DNA from: an uncultured Clostridia bacterium
Lineage (GTDB): Bacteria > Bacillota > Clostridia > Oscillospirales > JAAYOS01
DNA: 32,962 bases
Reading direction: 5' to 3'
Assembly: GCA_944387575.1 (NCBI GenBank)
Contig: CALXFK010000059.1
Coordinates: forward strand, 1-32,962
This document shows positions 1 to 8,084 of the stretch, piece by piece (the stretch's first letter is position 1; each line of letters starts with the position of its first letter). The position numbers and the translations under genes were made by a program. The notes under the pieces are model-generated. The model ran no database searches. It was not told the DNA's origin and saw only the letters and a list, made by a program, of their open reading frames with translations.

Positions 1-1105
1 CATGACCTTTGGTGGCGCTACTTACACTCAGTCCGGTAAGTGGATTGTTGCTGACAAGACCATTGCGGATATTGCTTTCAACACCGATGCTACCATCTAC
101 CTTGACGCTGGTGGATACGTTATAAGCTACAAGGAGACCGTGGCTGCTCTCAACTATGCGGTTCTTGACGAGGCCGTTGTTGTTGGTAAGACTGGTATAA
201 CCGGCAGCGGTTATATTGAGGCTCGTATTGCCCTCACCGATGGCACTACTCCGATAGTCAAGGTTTCCAGCATCAAGATTGGCAACACCACCTACACCGC
301 CGCAGATTACATCAACAATCGTGGTATCGGTGCGTGGTACACCTATGTTGTCGACGCAACCGGCAACTATATGCTGACCGAGGTTACTAGTGTCACAAAC
401 AATAACAATGTTGCTATTGACAACACCAAGGCTCAGTTTGACGGCAATAACATCGCTAACTCGAACACCGTGTTTGTGGTGAAGTATATGATTAGCGATG
501 CTCCTGCTGCTTATGGTTATGCTGTTTACACCGGATATGCGGCTCTGCCGAAGACTGCAGTTGGTCAGGACGTTAATGTTTCTGCTATAGTTGCGCCTAA
601 CGGCATCACCACTTATGCGTACATCGACGCGAGCGACTTTGTTGGATACGGCGCAACCACCAGCTATGCTTTCATAAGCAGCGCTACTCCGACTCTCTAC
701 GCGGCTGGCGCTATCAAGTATAACGCTTTCCGGGCAGTGGTCAATGGTGCAGCTGGCTCAGTTAACGTTCTTGAAGGCAACACTGAGGCTTATACCGTCG
801 GTATCTACACCGTGACCTACGACACCAACGGTTACGCAACGCTTACGGCGGCTCCGGTCAATGTGAAGAACATTGTTGGCGCTCCGGCAATTGCTGCTAA
901 TGGCGTCATCGCGTTCACGGATGCGGATAAGAACATTACTGCTTCCTACGCTTACAATGCCTCCACCGTGGCTTACATGGTCAACGGCATCACCGGCGCT
1001 GTGACCGTGGGCACTGTTGAGAACATTGCAATCGGCGCAGTTAAGAACACTTCGCTTGTTCTTGATACCAACGGCGCTGTCAAGGAGATCTACGTCGTTT
1101 ATTAA
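1..1105 (+). CDS. Cell-surface protein, C-terminal part (5' end outside window)
   Basis: The reading frame is open from the window edge to a TAA at 1103-1105. The ATG at position 2 is probably internal, so at least 367 C-terminal residues are present. The sequence is rich in Val, Ala, Thr, Asn and Tyr, has almost no Cys, and repeats beta-strand-like units of the kind 'IYLDAGGYVISYKE' and 'FVVKYMI..YAVYTGYAALP'. Such units are common in the C-terminal regions of secreted S-layer-homology proteins of Clostridia. No SLH repeat lies in the visible part, so that assignment is inference. Codon use differs from most neighbours (many T-ending codons such as GCT and GTT, few ATA), as expected for a very highly expressed gene. 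A perfect terminator follows at 1148. Confidence 0.6.
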   Translation, partial: MTFGGATYTQSGKWIVADKTIADIAFNTDATIYLDAGGYVISYKETVAALNYAVLDEAVVVGKTGITGSGYIEARIALTDGTTPIVKVSSIKIGNTTYTAADYINNRGIGAWYTYVVDATGNYMLTEVTSVTNNNNVAIDNTKAQFDGNNIANSNTVFVVKYMISDAPAAYGYAVYTGYAALPKTAVGQDVNVSAIVAPNGITTYAYIDASDFVGYGATTSYAFISSATPTLYAAGAIKYNAFRAVVNGAAGSVNVLEGNTEAYTVGIYTVTYDTNGYATLTAAPVNVKNIVGAPAIAANGVIAFTDADKNITASYAYNASTVAYMVNGITGAVTVGTVENIAIGAVKNTSLVLDTNGAVKEIYVVY

Positions 1106-1147
1106 TTGGTAGCGACGCGAGATCAAATTTAAGTCCAAGTGACTAAG

Positions 1148-1179
1148 ATACCGGGGACCTTCGGGTCCCCGGTATTTTT
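1148..1179 (+). terminator. Intrinsic terminator of the surface-protein gene
   Basis: Twelve perfect base pairs (1148-1159 with 1164-1175) close a UUCG tetraloop, and a run of five T follows (1175-1179). It lies 43 bases after the stop codon. Confidence 0.93.
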
Positions 1180-1213
1180 GCGCCCACATGATATACGGCT
1201 CCGGGCAAAACTG

Positions 1214-1248
1214 AAAAACGAGCGGGAACCGGTTGGTTCCCGCTCGTT
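1214..1248 (-). terminator. Intrinsic terminator of proS
   Basis: A 14-bp perfect stem (1217-1230 with 1235-1248) has a four-base loop. Read on the minus strand it is followed by T residues (the A-run at 1214-1218 on the plus strand). It lies about 30 bases beyond the proS stop. With the terminator at 1148 it separates two convergent units. Confidence 0.85.
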
Positions 1249-1276
1249 GGCGTTCTTTTTATTTCCGGGGATATAT

Positions 1277-2716
1277 TTAGTACGCGAAGCCCCAATAGAC
1301 CATGTGCTTTGCCGGTCTGCCACACACCGGGCAGACATCGGAGATGTGCTCCTGCTCAAACGGTATGCAGCGCGAGCCGAGCCCGGTGACCTCCTTGACC
1401 TTCTCCTCGCATGCGGCATCTCCGCACCACATCATTTTAACGAGTCCGGCGTGAGCGGATACCTTTTCGCGCGCCTCCTCGAGGGTGGTAGCGGTGTAGG
1501 TGTGCGCCAGGCGGTTTGCAAGAGCCTTCTCGTACAGACCCTGCTGGACCTCGTCGAGCAGCGCGCCGATGCGACCGGCGAGCGCGTCGAGCGAGATGGT
1601 CTCCTTTTCGCGGTTGTCGCGGCGGACTGCAACGCAGACGCCGTTCTCTATGTCGCGCGGACCTATCTCAATGCGGAGCGGGACGCCCTTCATCTCGTAC
1701 TCGCTGAACTTCCAACCGGCAGAGTTGTCGGTGAAGTCACCCTTTGCACGGACGCCGGCGGCTTTCAGTGTGTCCACAAGCTCAGCCGCCTTTTCATTCA
1801 CGCCCGGCTTATGAGAGGCTATCGGTATGACGATCACCTGAACCGGAGCAATGCGCGGCGGCAGGACGAGACCCGAATCATCACCGTGTGTCATTATGAG
1901 ACCACCAATGAGGCGGGTGGAGACCCCCCATGAGGTCTGGTACGGGACGTGGAGCTGGTTGTCGCGACCGGTATACTGAATGTCGAACGCGCGGGCAAAG
2001 CCGTCGCCGAAGAAGTGACTGGTGCCTGCCTGTAGCCCCTTGCCGTCGTGCATCATGCACTCTATCGCGTATGTGTCCTCTGCACCTGCAAACCGTTCGC
2101 TCTCGGTCTTGGGACCCTTGATGACCGGCATTGCGAGAACTTCCTCAGCAAGTCGCGCATAAATGTTCAGCATCTGGATGGTCTCTTCGCGTGCCTCCTG
2201 CTCGGTTTCGTGGAGGGTGTGACCCTCCTGCCAGTGGAACTCACGACCGCGGAGGAACGGTCGGGTGGTTTTTTCCCAGCGCATGACTGAGCACCACTGA
2301 TTGTAGAGCTTGGGCAGGTCGCGGTAGCTATGGACGATGTGGCTGTAATGCTCACAGAAGAGGGTCTCGGAGGTGGGGCGGACGCAGAGGCGCTCCTGGA
2401 GCTTCTCCGAGCCGCCGTACGTCACCCATGCGACCTCGGGCGCAAAGCCCTCGACGTGGTCCTTCTCCTTCTGAAGGAGACTCTCGGGGATGAGGAGTGG
2501 CATGGAGACGTTTTCATGCCCGGTGCGCTTAAACTCCGCGTCCAGCCACGCCTGTATATTCTCCCATATGGCAAAGCCGTACGGTCGCAGCACGGTAAGC
2601 CCCTTTACCGAAGAATAGTCGATGAGCTCCGCTTTTAGCACCACATCGGTGAACCACTGGGCGAAGTCCTGCTCCATCGGCGTGATAGCCTCAACGAGCT
2701 TCTTTTCCTTTGCCAT
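1277..2716 (-). CDS. proS: Prolyl-tRNA synthetase, type 3
   Basis: This enzyme charges tRNA-Pro with proline in the cytoplasm. The 479-residue protein is the short type without the editing insertion of the E. coli enzyme, and resembles the archaeal/eukaryotic subgroup found in many Clostridia. The class II core is visible: the 'RPTSET' loop at 113-118, motif 2 with R146 to F160 ('[15 protein letters not shown]'), and motif 3 around '[17 protein letters not shown]' (272-288). The anticodon-binding domain follows from about 293. The C-terminal domain carries likely zinc ligands C431, C436, C462 and C465 and ends in 'GFAY', with the C-terminal Tyr typical of this type. The start has an AAAGGAAG ribosome binding site. 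The leader of about 50 bases is too short for a T-box. Confidence 0.97.
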   Translation of the reverse strand: MAKEKKLVEAITPMEQDFAQWFTDVVLKAELIDYSSVKGLTVLRPYGFAIWENIQAWLDAEFKRTGHENVSMPLLIPESLLQKEKDHVEGFAPEVAWVTYGGSEKLQERLCVRPTSETLFCEHYSHIVHSYRDLPKLYNQWCSVMRWEKTTRPFLRGREFHWQEGHTLHETEQEAREETIQMLNIYARLAEEVLAMPVIKGPKTESERFAGAEDTYAIECMMHDGKGLQAGTSHFFGDGFARAFDIQYTGRDNQLHVPYQTSWGVSTRLIGGLIMTHGDDSGLVLPPRIAPVQVIVIPIASHKPGVNEKAAELVDTLKAAGVRAKGDFTDNSAGWKFSEYEMKGVPLRIEIGPRDIENGVCVAVRRDNREKETISLDALAGRIGALLDEVQQGLYEKALANRLAHTYTATTLEEAREKVSAHAGLVKMMWCGDAACEEKVKEVTGLGSRCIPFEQEHISDVCPVCGRPAKHMVYWGFAY

Positions 2717-2773
2717 GCTGGAAAACTTCCTTTCTAAAATACATATACGGGTAAAAAAACCATGTTACGCTTA

Positions 2774-2802
2774 ATAATAGCCCAAAAAAACCGGCTTGTC
2801 AA
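2774..2802 (-). promoter_or_regulatory. proS promoter
   Basis: On the minus strand TTGACA (2802-2797), a 17-bp spacer and TATTAT (2779-2774) form a near-consensus vegetative promoter. The predicted start lies about 50 bases before the proS ATG. Confidence 0.85.
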
Positions 2803-2828
2803 CCGTGTGCAGTTCACCTTGACGTTGC

Positions 2829-2866
2829 GCCGTAGCGTAGACGCTGCGCAGCGTAGAGTGGCGTTG
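2829..2866. repeat. Short palindromic repeat cluster between proS and xpt
   Basis: A perfect 14-bp palindrome ACGCTGCGCAGCGT (2841-2854) lies among further GCGTAG copies in the 300-bp proS-xpt intergenic region. It is not followed by a T-run and does not resemble a purine aptamer. Apart from the two promoters, nothing else was recognised in this intergenic region. Confidence 0.5.
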
Positions 2867-2938
2867 GAGAGCCGGGATATTTGTGCTTTTTCCCGAAAAA
2901 CAGTTTGCATGAACTTTCAAATTATGCAAAAAAGCAGC

Positions 2939-2967
2939 TTGAAAAGTGAGCGGAATTCCGCTACACT
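2939..2967 (+). promoter_or_regulatory. xpt promoter with palindromic spacer
   Basis: TTGAAA (2939-2944), a 17-bp spacer and TACACT (2962-2967) form a good promoter, with its start about 43 bases before xpt. The spacer ends in the perfect 12-bp palindrome GCGGAATTCCGC (2950-2961), a candidate operator. Confidence 0.7.
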
Positions 2968-3016
2968 ATCAATTGTTACATATCCCGGCAAACTTTTACC
3001 GGCGGAGGATCTTGCT

Positions 3017-3589
3017 TTGAAACTTCTTGAAGAGCGTATCCGGCGCGACGGAAAGGTGCGCGCGGGAGGTATACTAAAAGTCGATTCATTTCTTAACCAT
3101 CAGATGGACATAGCGTTGTTCGAGGCGATGGCCGATGAGTGGCGGCGTCTGTTTGAGGGTGAGCGTGTTACCCGGGTCCTCACTATTGAAGCCTCGGGTA
3201 TCGGCATTGCAAGCATCGTAGCCCAGAAGTTCGGCTGCCCTGCTCTCTTCGCAAAGAAGACCGAGACGGTCAATATCGCGGGAGACGTTCTCTCCACCAC
3301 AGTACATAGTTATACGCATGGGCGCGACTATAACGTGTTTGTCTCCCGTGAGTTTCTCAAACCTGGAGATAGGGTGCTTATAGTAGATGACTTTCTCGCG
3401 AACGGCGCGGCGCTTGAGGGACTTATCCGGATTGTTGAGCTTGCGGGTGCTGAGGTCGTGGGCGCGGCGATCGCTATAGAAAAGGCGTTTCAGCCGGGCG
3501 GAGATACTATTCGCAAGAGCGGAGTGCGTGTGGAGTCGCTTGCGCGTATTCGTTCGATGGACGACGGCGGACACATAGAATTCTGCTGA
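3017..3589 (+). CDS. xpt: Xanthine phosphoribosyltransferase
   Basis: This salvage enzyme converts xanthine and PRPP to XMP in the cytoplasm. The frame is open from further upstream, but the TTG at 3017 is the likely start. It has GGAGG at 3004-3008 eight bases before it, gives 190 residues (B. subtilis Xpt has 194), and matches the family N-terminus 'LLEERIRRDGKV'. The family segments 'LKVDSFLNHQMD' (20-31), 'LTIEASGI' (55-62) and the PRPP-binding loop 'VLIVDDFLANG' (120-130) are all intact. The 'FQPGGD' and 'RVESLARI' segments near the C-terminus are also diagnostic. No terminator follows before the riboswitch of the downstream uptake gene, so read-through into that leader is likely. Confidence 0.95.
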   Translation: MKLLEERIRRDGKVRAGGILKVDSFLNHQMDIALFEAMADEWRRLFEGERVTRVLTIEASGIGIASIVAQKFGCPALFAKKTETVNIAGDVLSTTVHSYTHGRDYNVFVSREFLKPGDRVLIVDDFLANGAALEGLIRIVELAGAEVVGAAIAIEKAFQPGGDTIRKSGVRVESLARIRSMDDGGHIEFC

Positions 3590-3620
3590 ACATCGGGCGG
3601 AAGCACCGAATTAAATAGAG

Positions 3621-3689
3621 GTCGATATATGCCGGATGTCATGGTTCCGGCGTCTCTACCCGGCTCCGTTTGATTGCCGGACTATCGGC
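3621..3689 (+). ncRNA. Purine riboswitch aptamer, guanine type
   Basis: The three-way junction can be drawn base by base. P1 is 3621-3627 with 3683-3689 (7 bp). P2 is GCCGGA (3631-3636) with TCCGGC, enclosing loop GTCATGG. J2/3 is GTCTCTACC (3652-3660). P3 is CCGGC with GCCGG, enclosing the CCGTTTG loop. J3/1 reads ACTAT. The GG in L2 and CC in L3 can form the kissing pairs. The specificity base in J3/1 (position 74 in B. subtilis xpt numbering) is C at 3682, which predicts guanine or hypoxanthine rather than adenine. The usual U48 is C here; that base is known to be flipped out. The aptamer sits before the BMP lipoprotein gene, fitting control of purine uptake. Confidence 0.9.
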
Positions 3690-3724
3690 GAGGTCGTGCA
3701 CCGCTGTTTGGCGGTCACTCGCTG

Positions 3725-3752
3725 CGGGACGTTTTGAGGCGTTCCGTTTTTT
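3725..3752 (+). terminator. Riboswitch expression-platform terminator
   Basis: A 7-bp stem, CGGGACG (3725-3731) with CGTTCCG (3740-3746, one G-U pair), encloses an 8-base loop and is followed by six T. An alternative stem of 3686-3692 with 3718-3724, with 3700-3704/3711-3715 nested inside, would consume the 3' strand of P1. This layout suggests a purine-responsive off switch, but the alternative stem abuts rather than clearly overlaps the terminator, so the mechanism is inferred. Confidence 0.75.
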
Positions 3753-3823
3753 GGTTCCTCTGCCGCACATATGGCGGCTGTGGATACATGTTCAATCAAC
3801 CATTGAAATTTCAGGAGGACAAA

Positions 3824-5137
3824 ATGAAGAAATTTATTGCGATTCTTCTTGCGGTTGCGATGCTCGTGTGCTTTGCGGCGTGCACCGACAACGACGCGAA
3901 CAATAGCGCGTCCCCGAGCGCTTCGCCGAGCGCGAGCGACGAGTCCACCGCCACCCCGGCAGAGGGCGAGAACGAAGGCGACGACACGAACGAGGGCGGC
4001 GATGTCGCCACGGTCGACAAGTCCGAGCTGAAGGTGGGATTCATATTCCTGCACGATGAGAACTCCACCTACGACCTCAACTTCATCAACGCTGCTCGCC
4101 AGGCTTGCGAGGACATGGGCTTTGATGAGGCTCAGTTCATCTTCCGCACTAACGTCCCCGAGGGACAGGAGTGCTATGAGGCTGCTGCCGACCTCGCCGA
4201 CGCGGGCTGCTCGATAGTTTTCGCAGACAGCTTTGGTCATGAGGACTACATGATAGCCGCCGCCAAGGAGTTCCCGGAGGTTCAGTTCTGCCACGCCACC
4301 GGTACCCGCGCGCACACCGAGGGTCTTGACAACTACCACAACGCATTCGCTTCCATCTATGAGGGTCGTTACCTCGCCGGCATCGCCGCAGGTATGAAGC
4401 TCAACGAGATGATCGAGGCTGGCGAGTTCACCGCCGATGAGGCGAAGATCGGTTACGTCGGCGCTTACACCTACGCTGAGGTTATTTCTGGTTATACCTC
4501 CTTCTTCCTTGGCGCGCGTTCGGTTTGCCCGAGCGTGACCATGGAAGTTACCTTCACCGGTAGCTGGTACGATGAGACCGCCGAGAAGGAAGCTGCAAAC
4601 AAGCTCATATCCAACGGCTGCAAGCTTATAAGCCAGCACGCCGACTCGATGGGCGCTCCGACCGCCTGCGAGACCGCCGGTGTTCCGAACGTCTCCTACA
4701 ACGGCAGCACCATTTCTGCTTGCCCGAACACCTTTATCGTGTCCTCCCGCATCGACTGGGCTCCGTACTTTGAGTACATGATCAACTGCGTGCTCAACGG
4801 CGAGGAGATAGCCGCCGACTGGACCGGCACTCTCGAGACCGGATCGGTCGTTCTTACCGAGGTCAATGAGGCTGCCGCCGCCGAGGGCACTGCCGACGCT
4901 ATTGCTGCGGCTGAGGAAGCTCTCATCGCCGGCACCACCCACGTCTTTGACGTGAGCACCTTCACCGTTGGTGGCGAGACTCTCGACAGCTACATGGCTG
5001 ACGTTGATACCGACGCAAGCTTCACCCCCGACACCGAGGCTATTTCCGACGGTTATTTCCATGAGTCCGAGTACCGCTCCGCGCCGTACTTCGACCTCAG
5101 AATAGACGGCATTACCCTGCTCGACGAGGCAATGTAA
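3824..5137 (+). CDS. BMP-family purine nucleoside-binding lipoprotein
   Basis: This is the substrate-binding protein of an ABC importer, anchored outside the membrane. Of 437 residues, 1-19 form a lipoprotein signal peptide ('MKKF' then a hydrophobic core) with the lipobox ending 'FAAC' at Cys20. A flexible, acidic Ser/Thr/Pro/Glu linker follows to about residue 70. The BMP (PnrA-like) alpha/beta fold starts at 'LKVGFIFLHDENS', with typical segments 'IVFADSFGHEDYM', 'YEGRYLAGIAAG' and 'KIGYVGAY'. The ATG at 3824 has GGAGG at 3814-3818 and starts the signal peptide; the longer open frame upstream is riboswitch leader. Family members bind guanosine, inosine and other nucleosides, which fits the riboswitch. 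A terminator separates it from the transporter genes, so it is probably made in excess. Confidence 0.93.
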   Translation: MKKFIAILLAVAMLVCFAACTDNDANNSASPSASPSASDESTATPAEGENEGDDTNEGGDVATVDKSELKVGFIFLHDENSTYDLNFINAARQACEDMGFDEAQFIFRTNVPEGQECYEAAADLADAGCSIVFADSFGHEDYMIAAAKEFPEVQFCHATGTRAHTEGLDNYHNAFASIYEGRYLAGIAAGMKLNEMIEAGEFTADEAKIGYVGAYTYAEVISGYTSFFLGARSVCPSVTMEVTFTGSWYDETAEKEAANKLISNGCKLISQHADSMGAPTACETAGVPNVSYNGSTISACPNTFIVSSRIDWAPYFEYMINCVLNGEEIAADWTGTLETGSVVLTEVNEAAAAEGTADAIAAAEEALIAGTTHVFDVSTFTVGGETLDSYMADVDTDASFTPDTEAISDGYFHESEYRSAPYFDLRIDGITLLDEAM

Positions 5138-5192
5138 CAGTCTAACCAAATGCGCAACGTGTGTGGCAATAGCCGTGCATGATATCCTGAAT

Positions 5193-5243
5193 GACAAAAG
5201 GACGGAGGCGACCACAGGGTCGCACCGTCCTATTGTCGTTTTT
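5193..5243 (+). terminator. Intrinsic terminator after the BMP gene
   Basis: A long stem (5193-5213 with 5218-5237, small mismatches) with loop ACAG is followed by G and five T (5239-5243). It lies 56 bases after the BMP stop. Confidence 0.88.
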
Positions 5244-5286
5244 GAACATTTTTCGAGTGTTTTTGAGCTTTTTACGCGGTTTATGC

Positions 5287-5316
5287 TTGCGCAGAGCGGC
5301 GGATTGATGTTATAAT
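5287..5316 (+). promoter_or_regulatory. Promoter of the ABC transporter genes
   Basis: TTGCGC (5287-5292), an 18-bp spacer and a perfect TATAAT (5311-5316) are preceded by an extended -10 TG (5308-5309). The rest of the interval from 5138 to 5428 holds only the terminator at 5193 and an untranslated leader of roughly 105 bases. Confidence 0.75.
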
Positions 5317-5428
5317 AACATGTAATAGCGGCTTGCCCGCGTACCCTACTCGCGCTGTTTTAGAGAATGTGCGTTTGGAATAGGTACAAGAGGGACGGAG
5401 TCTCGAGGAGAAGTGGGGAGGGAAATCT

Positions 5429-6967
5429 TTGGAGCACAAGATACCTGCGGTAAAGATGAGGGACATCACCAAGACCTTTGGTCAGGTGGTGGCAAACGAT
5501 AAGGTGTGGCTGGATATTTACCGCGGAGAGATTCTCGCGCTGCTCGGCGAGAACGGCAGTGGAAAGACTACGCTGATGAATATGCTGAGCGGTATATACT
5601 TCCCGGACAGCGGGACGATAACCATTGACGGGCGGGACGTGGTGATACGCTCGCCGAAGGACGCCTTTGATCTGGGGATAGGAATGATACACCAGCACTT
5701 CAAGTTAGTTGACGTGTTGAGTGCCGCCGAGAATATCATCCTCGGTCTAAAAGAGGAGGGCGGCTTCGACATTCAGGCTGCGACTAAGCGTATACGTGAG
5801 ATCTGCGATACATACGGCTTTGAAGTGGATCCGGATCAGAAGATATATAACATGTCGGTCTCGCAGAAGCAGACGGTCGAGATAGTGAAGGTGCTCTACC
5901 GGGGCGCGGACATCCTTATTCTCGACGAGCCGACCGCAGTGCTCACCCCGCAGGAGACTGACCGCCTGTTTGCAATACTCCGTAACATGCGGGATGCGGG
6001 CAAAGCGATAGTGATAATAACTCACAAGATGCACGAGGTCGAGGAACTGTCAGACCGAGTGGCGATATTGCGTCAAGGGCAGTTCGTCGGGGACATGCTC
6101 ACCAGCACCACCAATGCGCAGGAGATGACAAATCTCATGGTCGGGCATCCGGTGGAGCTGAATATCGAGCGACCCGAGCCGGTGGACCCAAAGCCGCGAA
6201 TAGAGGTTAAGGGACTCACGGTGCGCGATATGGACGGAGTGCTGAAGCTCCAGGATGTGAGCTTCACCGCGCGCAGCGGCGAAATTCTTGGTATTGCAGG
6301 AATTTCAGGGAGTGGTCAGAAGGAGCTTCTCGAGGCTATTGCAGGATTGCAGACTGTCGAAGCGGGCAGTATACAGTATATTGAGGACGACGGAAGCGGA
6401 GAAGAGCTTATAGGAAAGGATCCGCTCAGCATTGCAGAGCTCGGAGTTTCGCTCTCGTTTGTGCCGGAGGACCGGCTGGGAATGGGTCTTGTCGGGAACA
6501 TGGACCTCGCGGAGAATATGATGCTCCGCTCGTTCAGACGTGGACGCTCGCCGTTTACCGACCGGAAGAGCCCGAGAAAGCTTGCAGAGCAGGTCGTGCG
6601 CGAGCTCGAAGTGAGTACGCCGGGTATAGGTACGCCGGTGCGCAGACTCTCGGGCGGAAACGTGCAGAAAGTACTTGTCGGGCGGGAGATATCCTCCGCG
6701 CCGACGGTACTGCTCACCGCGTATGCGGTGCGTGGGTTGGATATAAACTCTTCCTACACCATTTACGACCTGATAAACCGGCAGAAGGAGCGCGGTGTTG
6801 CGGTGATATACGTCGGTGAGGATCTTGACGTGCTGCTACAGCTTGCCGACCGTATTCTTGTCCTCTGTGGGGGCAAGGTCAGCGGTATTGTTGATGGACG
6901 CGGCGCAAAGAAGCGAGAAGTGGGTATGCTGATGACTCGACTTGGAGGTGGCAATGCTGATGAATAA
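5429..6967 (+). CDS. ABC transporter ATPase, nucleoside import (two ABC domains)
   Basis: This subunit hydrolyses ATP on the inner membrane face to drive uptake by the two following permeases. It resembles B. subtilis NupO. The start is TTG at 5429 with GGGGAGGG at 5415-5422. Domain 1 has Walker A GENGSGKTT (40-48), signature region 'MSVSQKQ' (142-148), Walker B 'ILILDEPTA' (162-170) and an H-loop 'ITHK'. Domain 2 (from about 250) has a non-canonical P-loop 'GISGSGQKE', a good signature 'LSGGN', then 'VLLTAYAVRGLD' in place of a normal Walker B with catalytic Glu, and 'VGEDLD' instead of the His loop. Two-domain importers with one degenerate ATP site are usual in this family. Its end overlaps the next gene. 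Confidence 0.94.
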   Translation: MEHKIPAVKMRDITKTFGQVVANDKVWLDIYRGEILALLGENGSGKTTLMNMLSGIYFPDSGTITIDGRDVVIRSPKDAFDLGIGMIHQHFKLVDVLSAAENIILGLKEEGGFDIQAATKRIREICDTYGFEVDPDQKIYNMSVSQKQTVEIVKVLYRGADILILDEPTAVLTPQETDRLFAILRNMRDAGKAIVIITHKMHEVEELSDRVAILRQGQFVGDMLTSTTNAQEMTNLMVGHPVELNIERPEPVDPKPRIEVKGLTVRDMDGVLKLQDVSFTARSGEILGIAGISGSGQKELLEAIAGLQTVEAGSIQYIEDDGSGEELIGKDPLSIAELGVSLSFVPEDRLGMGLVGNMDLAENMMLRSFRRGRSPFTDRKSPRKLAEQVVRELEVSTPGIGTPVRRLSGGNVQKVLVGREISSAPTVLLTAYAVRGLDINSSYTIYDLINRQKERGVAVIYVGEDLDVLLQLADRILVLCGGKVSGIVDGRGAKKREVGMLMTRLGGGNADE

Positions 6968-8084
6968 GCCGAACCGTGTTCCGCTCGTGCACATTTCGAA
7001 GCGGGGCGCGATCAAGTGGTACGCGGTGCTTGCGGTGCGTATCGCCGCAATACTGCTCGCGCTGATAGTGTGCGCGGTGGTGACGATGGCGCTCACCGGT
7101 GAAAACCCGCTTAGCATTTACGCCACGATGTTTAAAGGTGCATTTGGGACATCGAGAAAGATATGGAATTTGTGCCAGAACCTTGCCCTACTGCTCTGCG
7201 TGTCGCTTGCGGTGACGCCGGCGTTTAAGATGAAGTTCTGGAACATCGGCGCAGAGGGACAGGTGCTAATAGGCGGTCTTGCGACCGCAGCCTGCATGAT
7301 CTGCCTTGCGGACAAGCTCCCCAACTGGCTTGTGATAATCCTGATGATTGTGTCGAGTATTGTCGCGGGAGCCATCTGGGGCGGGATCCCGGCGCTGTTT
7401 AAGGCAAAGTGGAATACTAATGAGACGCTGTTCACGCTGATGATGAACTACGTCGCAACGCAGCTTGTCGCATACTTTGTCATTGTCTGGGAGATGCCGA
7501 AGGGCTCGGGCAAGATAGGGATAATCAACCAGTCTACCGAGTTTGGATGGCTTCCGCAGATAGGCGATTACAAGTATCTGCTTAATATCATCGTGGTTGC
7601 GGTGATAGTCATTGCGATGTACGTGTACCTGAACTACACGAAGCACGGCTACGAGATATCCGTCGTCGGTGAGAGCGAGCGTACCGCGCGGTACGTCGGA
7701 ATAAAGGTCGAGCGCGTGATAATACGAACCATGCTTCTCAGCGGAGCGGTCTGCGGCATCGCGGGACTGCTGCTCGTCGGAGGTACAGACCATACGATAA
7801 CCACCACCATAGCGGGCGGTCGTGGTTTTACCGCTGTCATGGTCTCGTGGATGGCGAAGTTCAACCCGGTCGTGATGATACTGACGAGTTTCCTGCTCGT
7901 GTTTCTCGACCGTGGCGCGAGTGAAATTTCGACGGTGTTCGGTCTTAACCAGTCATTTTCCGATATTCTGACCGGTATAATCCTGTTCTTTATAATCGGC
8001 AGCGAGTTCTTTATAAGCTACAAGATAAACTTCCGCAGCCGCAGTGAACGTGAGGCGGAAAAGGAGGCGGCACAGAATGTTTGA
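6954..8084 (+). CDS. ABC transporter permease, nucleoside import (first)
   Basis: This integral membrane subunit has 376 residues with about ten hydrophobic segments and belongs to the BPD_transp_2 (NupP/YufP-like) family. The segments 'MKFWNIGAEGQVLIGGLAT' and 'AIWGGIPALFKAKWNTNETLFTLMMNY' are typical of BMP-linked permeases. The ATG at 6954 is chosen because GGAGG at 6944-6948 is five bases away; the ATG at 6960 is possible. It overlaps the ATPase stop by 14 bases, so translation is probably coupled. Confidence 0.92.
   Translation: MLMNKPNRVPLVHISKRGAIKWYAVLAVRIAAILLALIVCAVVTMALTGENPLSIYATMFKGAFGTSRKIWNLCQNLALLLCVSLAVTPAFKMKFWNIGAEGQVLIGGLATAACMICLADKLPNWLVIILMIVSSIVAGAIWGGIPALFKAKWNTNETLFTLMMNYVATQLVAYFVIVWEMPKGSGKIGIINQSTEFGWLPQIGDYKYLLNIIVVAVIVIAMYVYLNYTKHGYEISVVGESERTARYVGIKVERVIIRTMLLSGAVCGIAGLLLVGGTDHTITTTIAGGRGFTAVMVSWMAKFNPVVMILTSFLLVFLDRGASEISTVFGLNQSFSDILTGIILFFIIGSEFFISYKINFRSRSEREAEKEAAQNV

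Noticed and set aside
1139-1933. Plus-strand frame running through both terminators and proS
   Set aside because: It crosses two terminator hairpins and is antisense to the conserved C-terminal half of ProS.
2717-2773. T-box leader for proS
   Set aside because: The promoter lies only about 50 bases upstream; no T-box sequence or specifier stem fits.
2762-3016. N-terminal extension of Xpt by 85 residues
   Set aside because: The extension has no family similarity and covers the proS and xpt promoters; TTG 3017 has a proper ribosome binding site.
2803-3016. Purine riboswitch before xpt
   Set aside because: No J2/3 or J3/1 consensus could be found; the repeat cluster there is simple palindromes.
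3656-5215. 519-codon open frame on the minus strand across the BMP gene
   Set aside because: It mirrors the BMP gene, which has a signal peptide, ribosome binding site and family motifs; the antisense frame is open only because of GC-rich codon bias.
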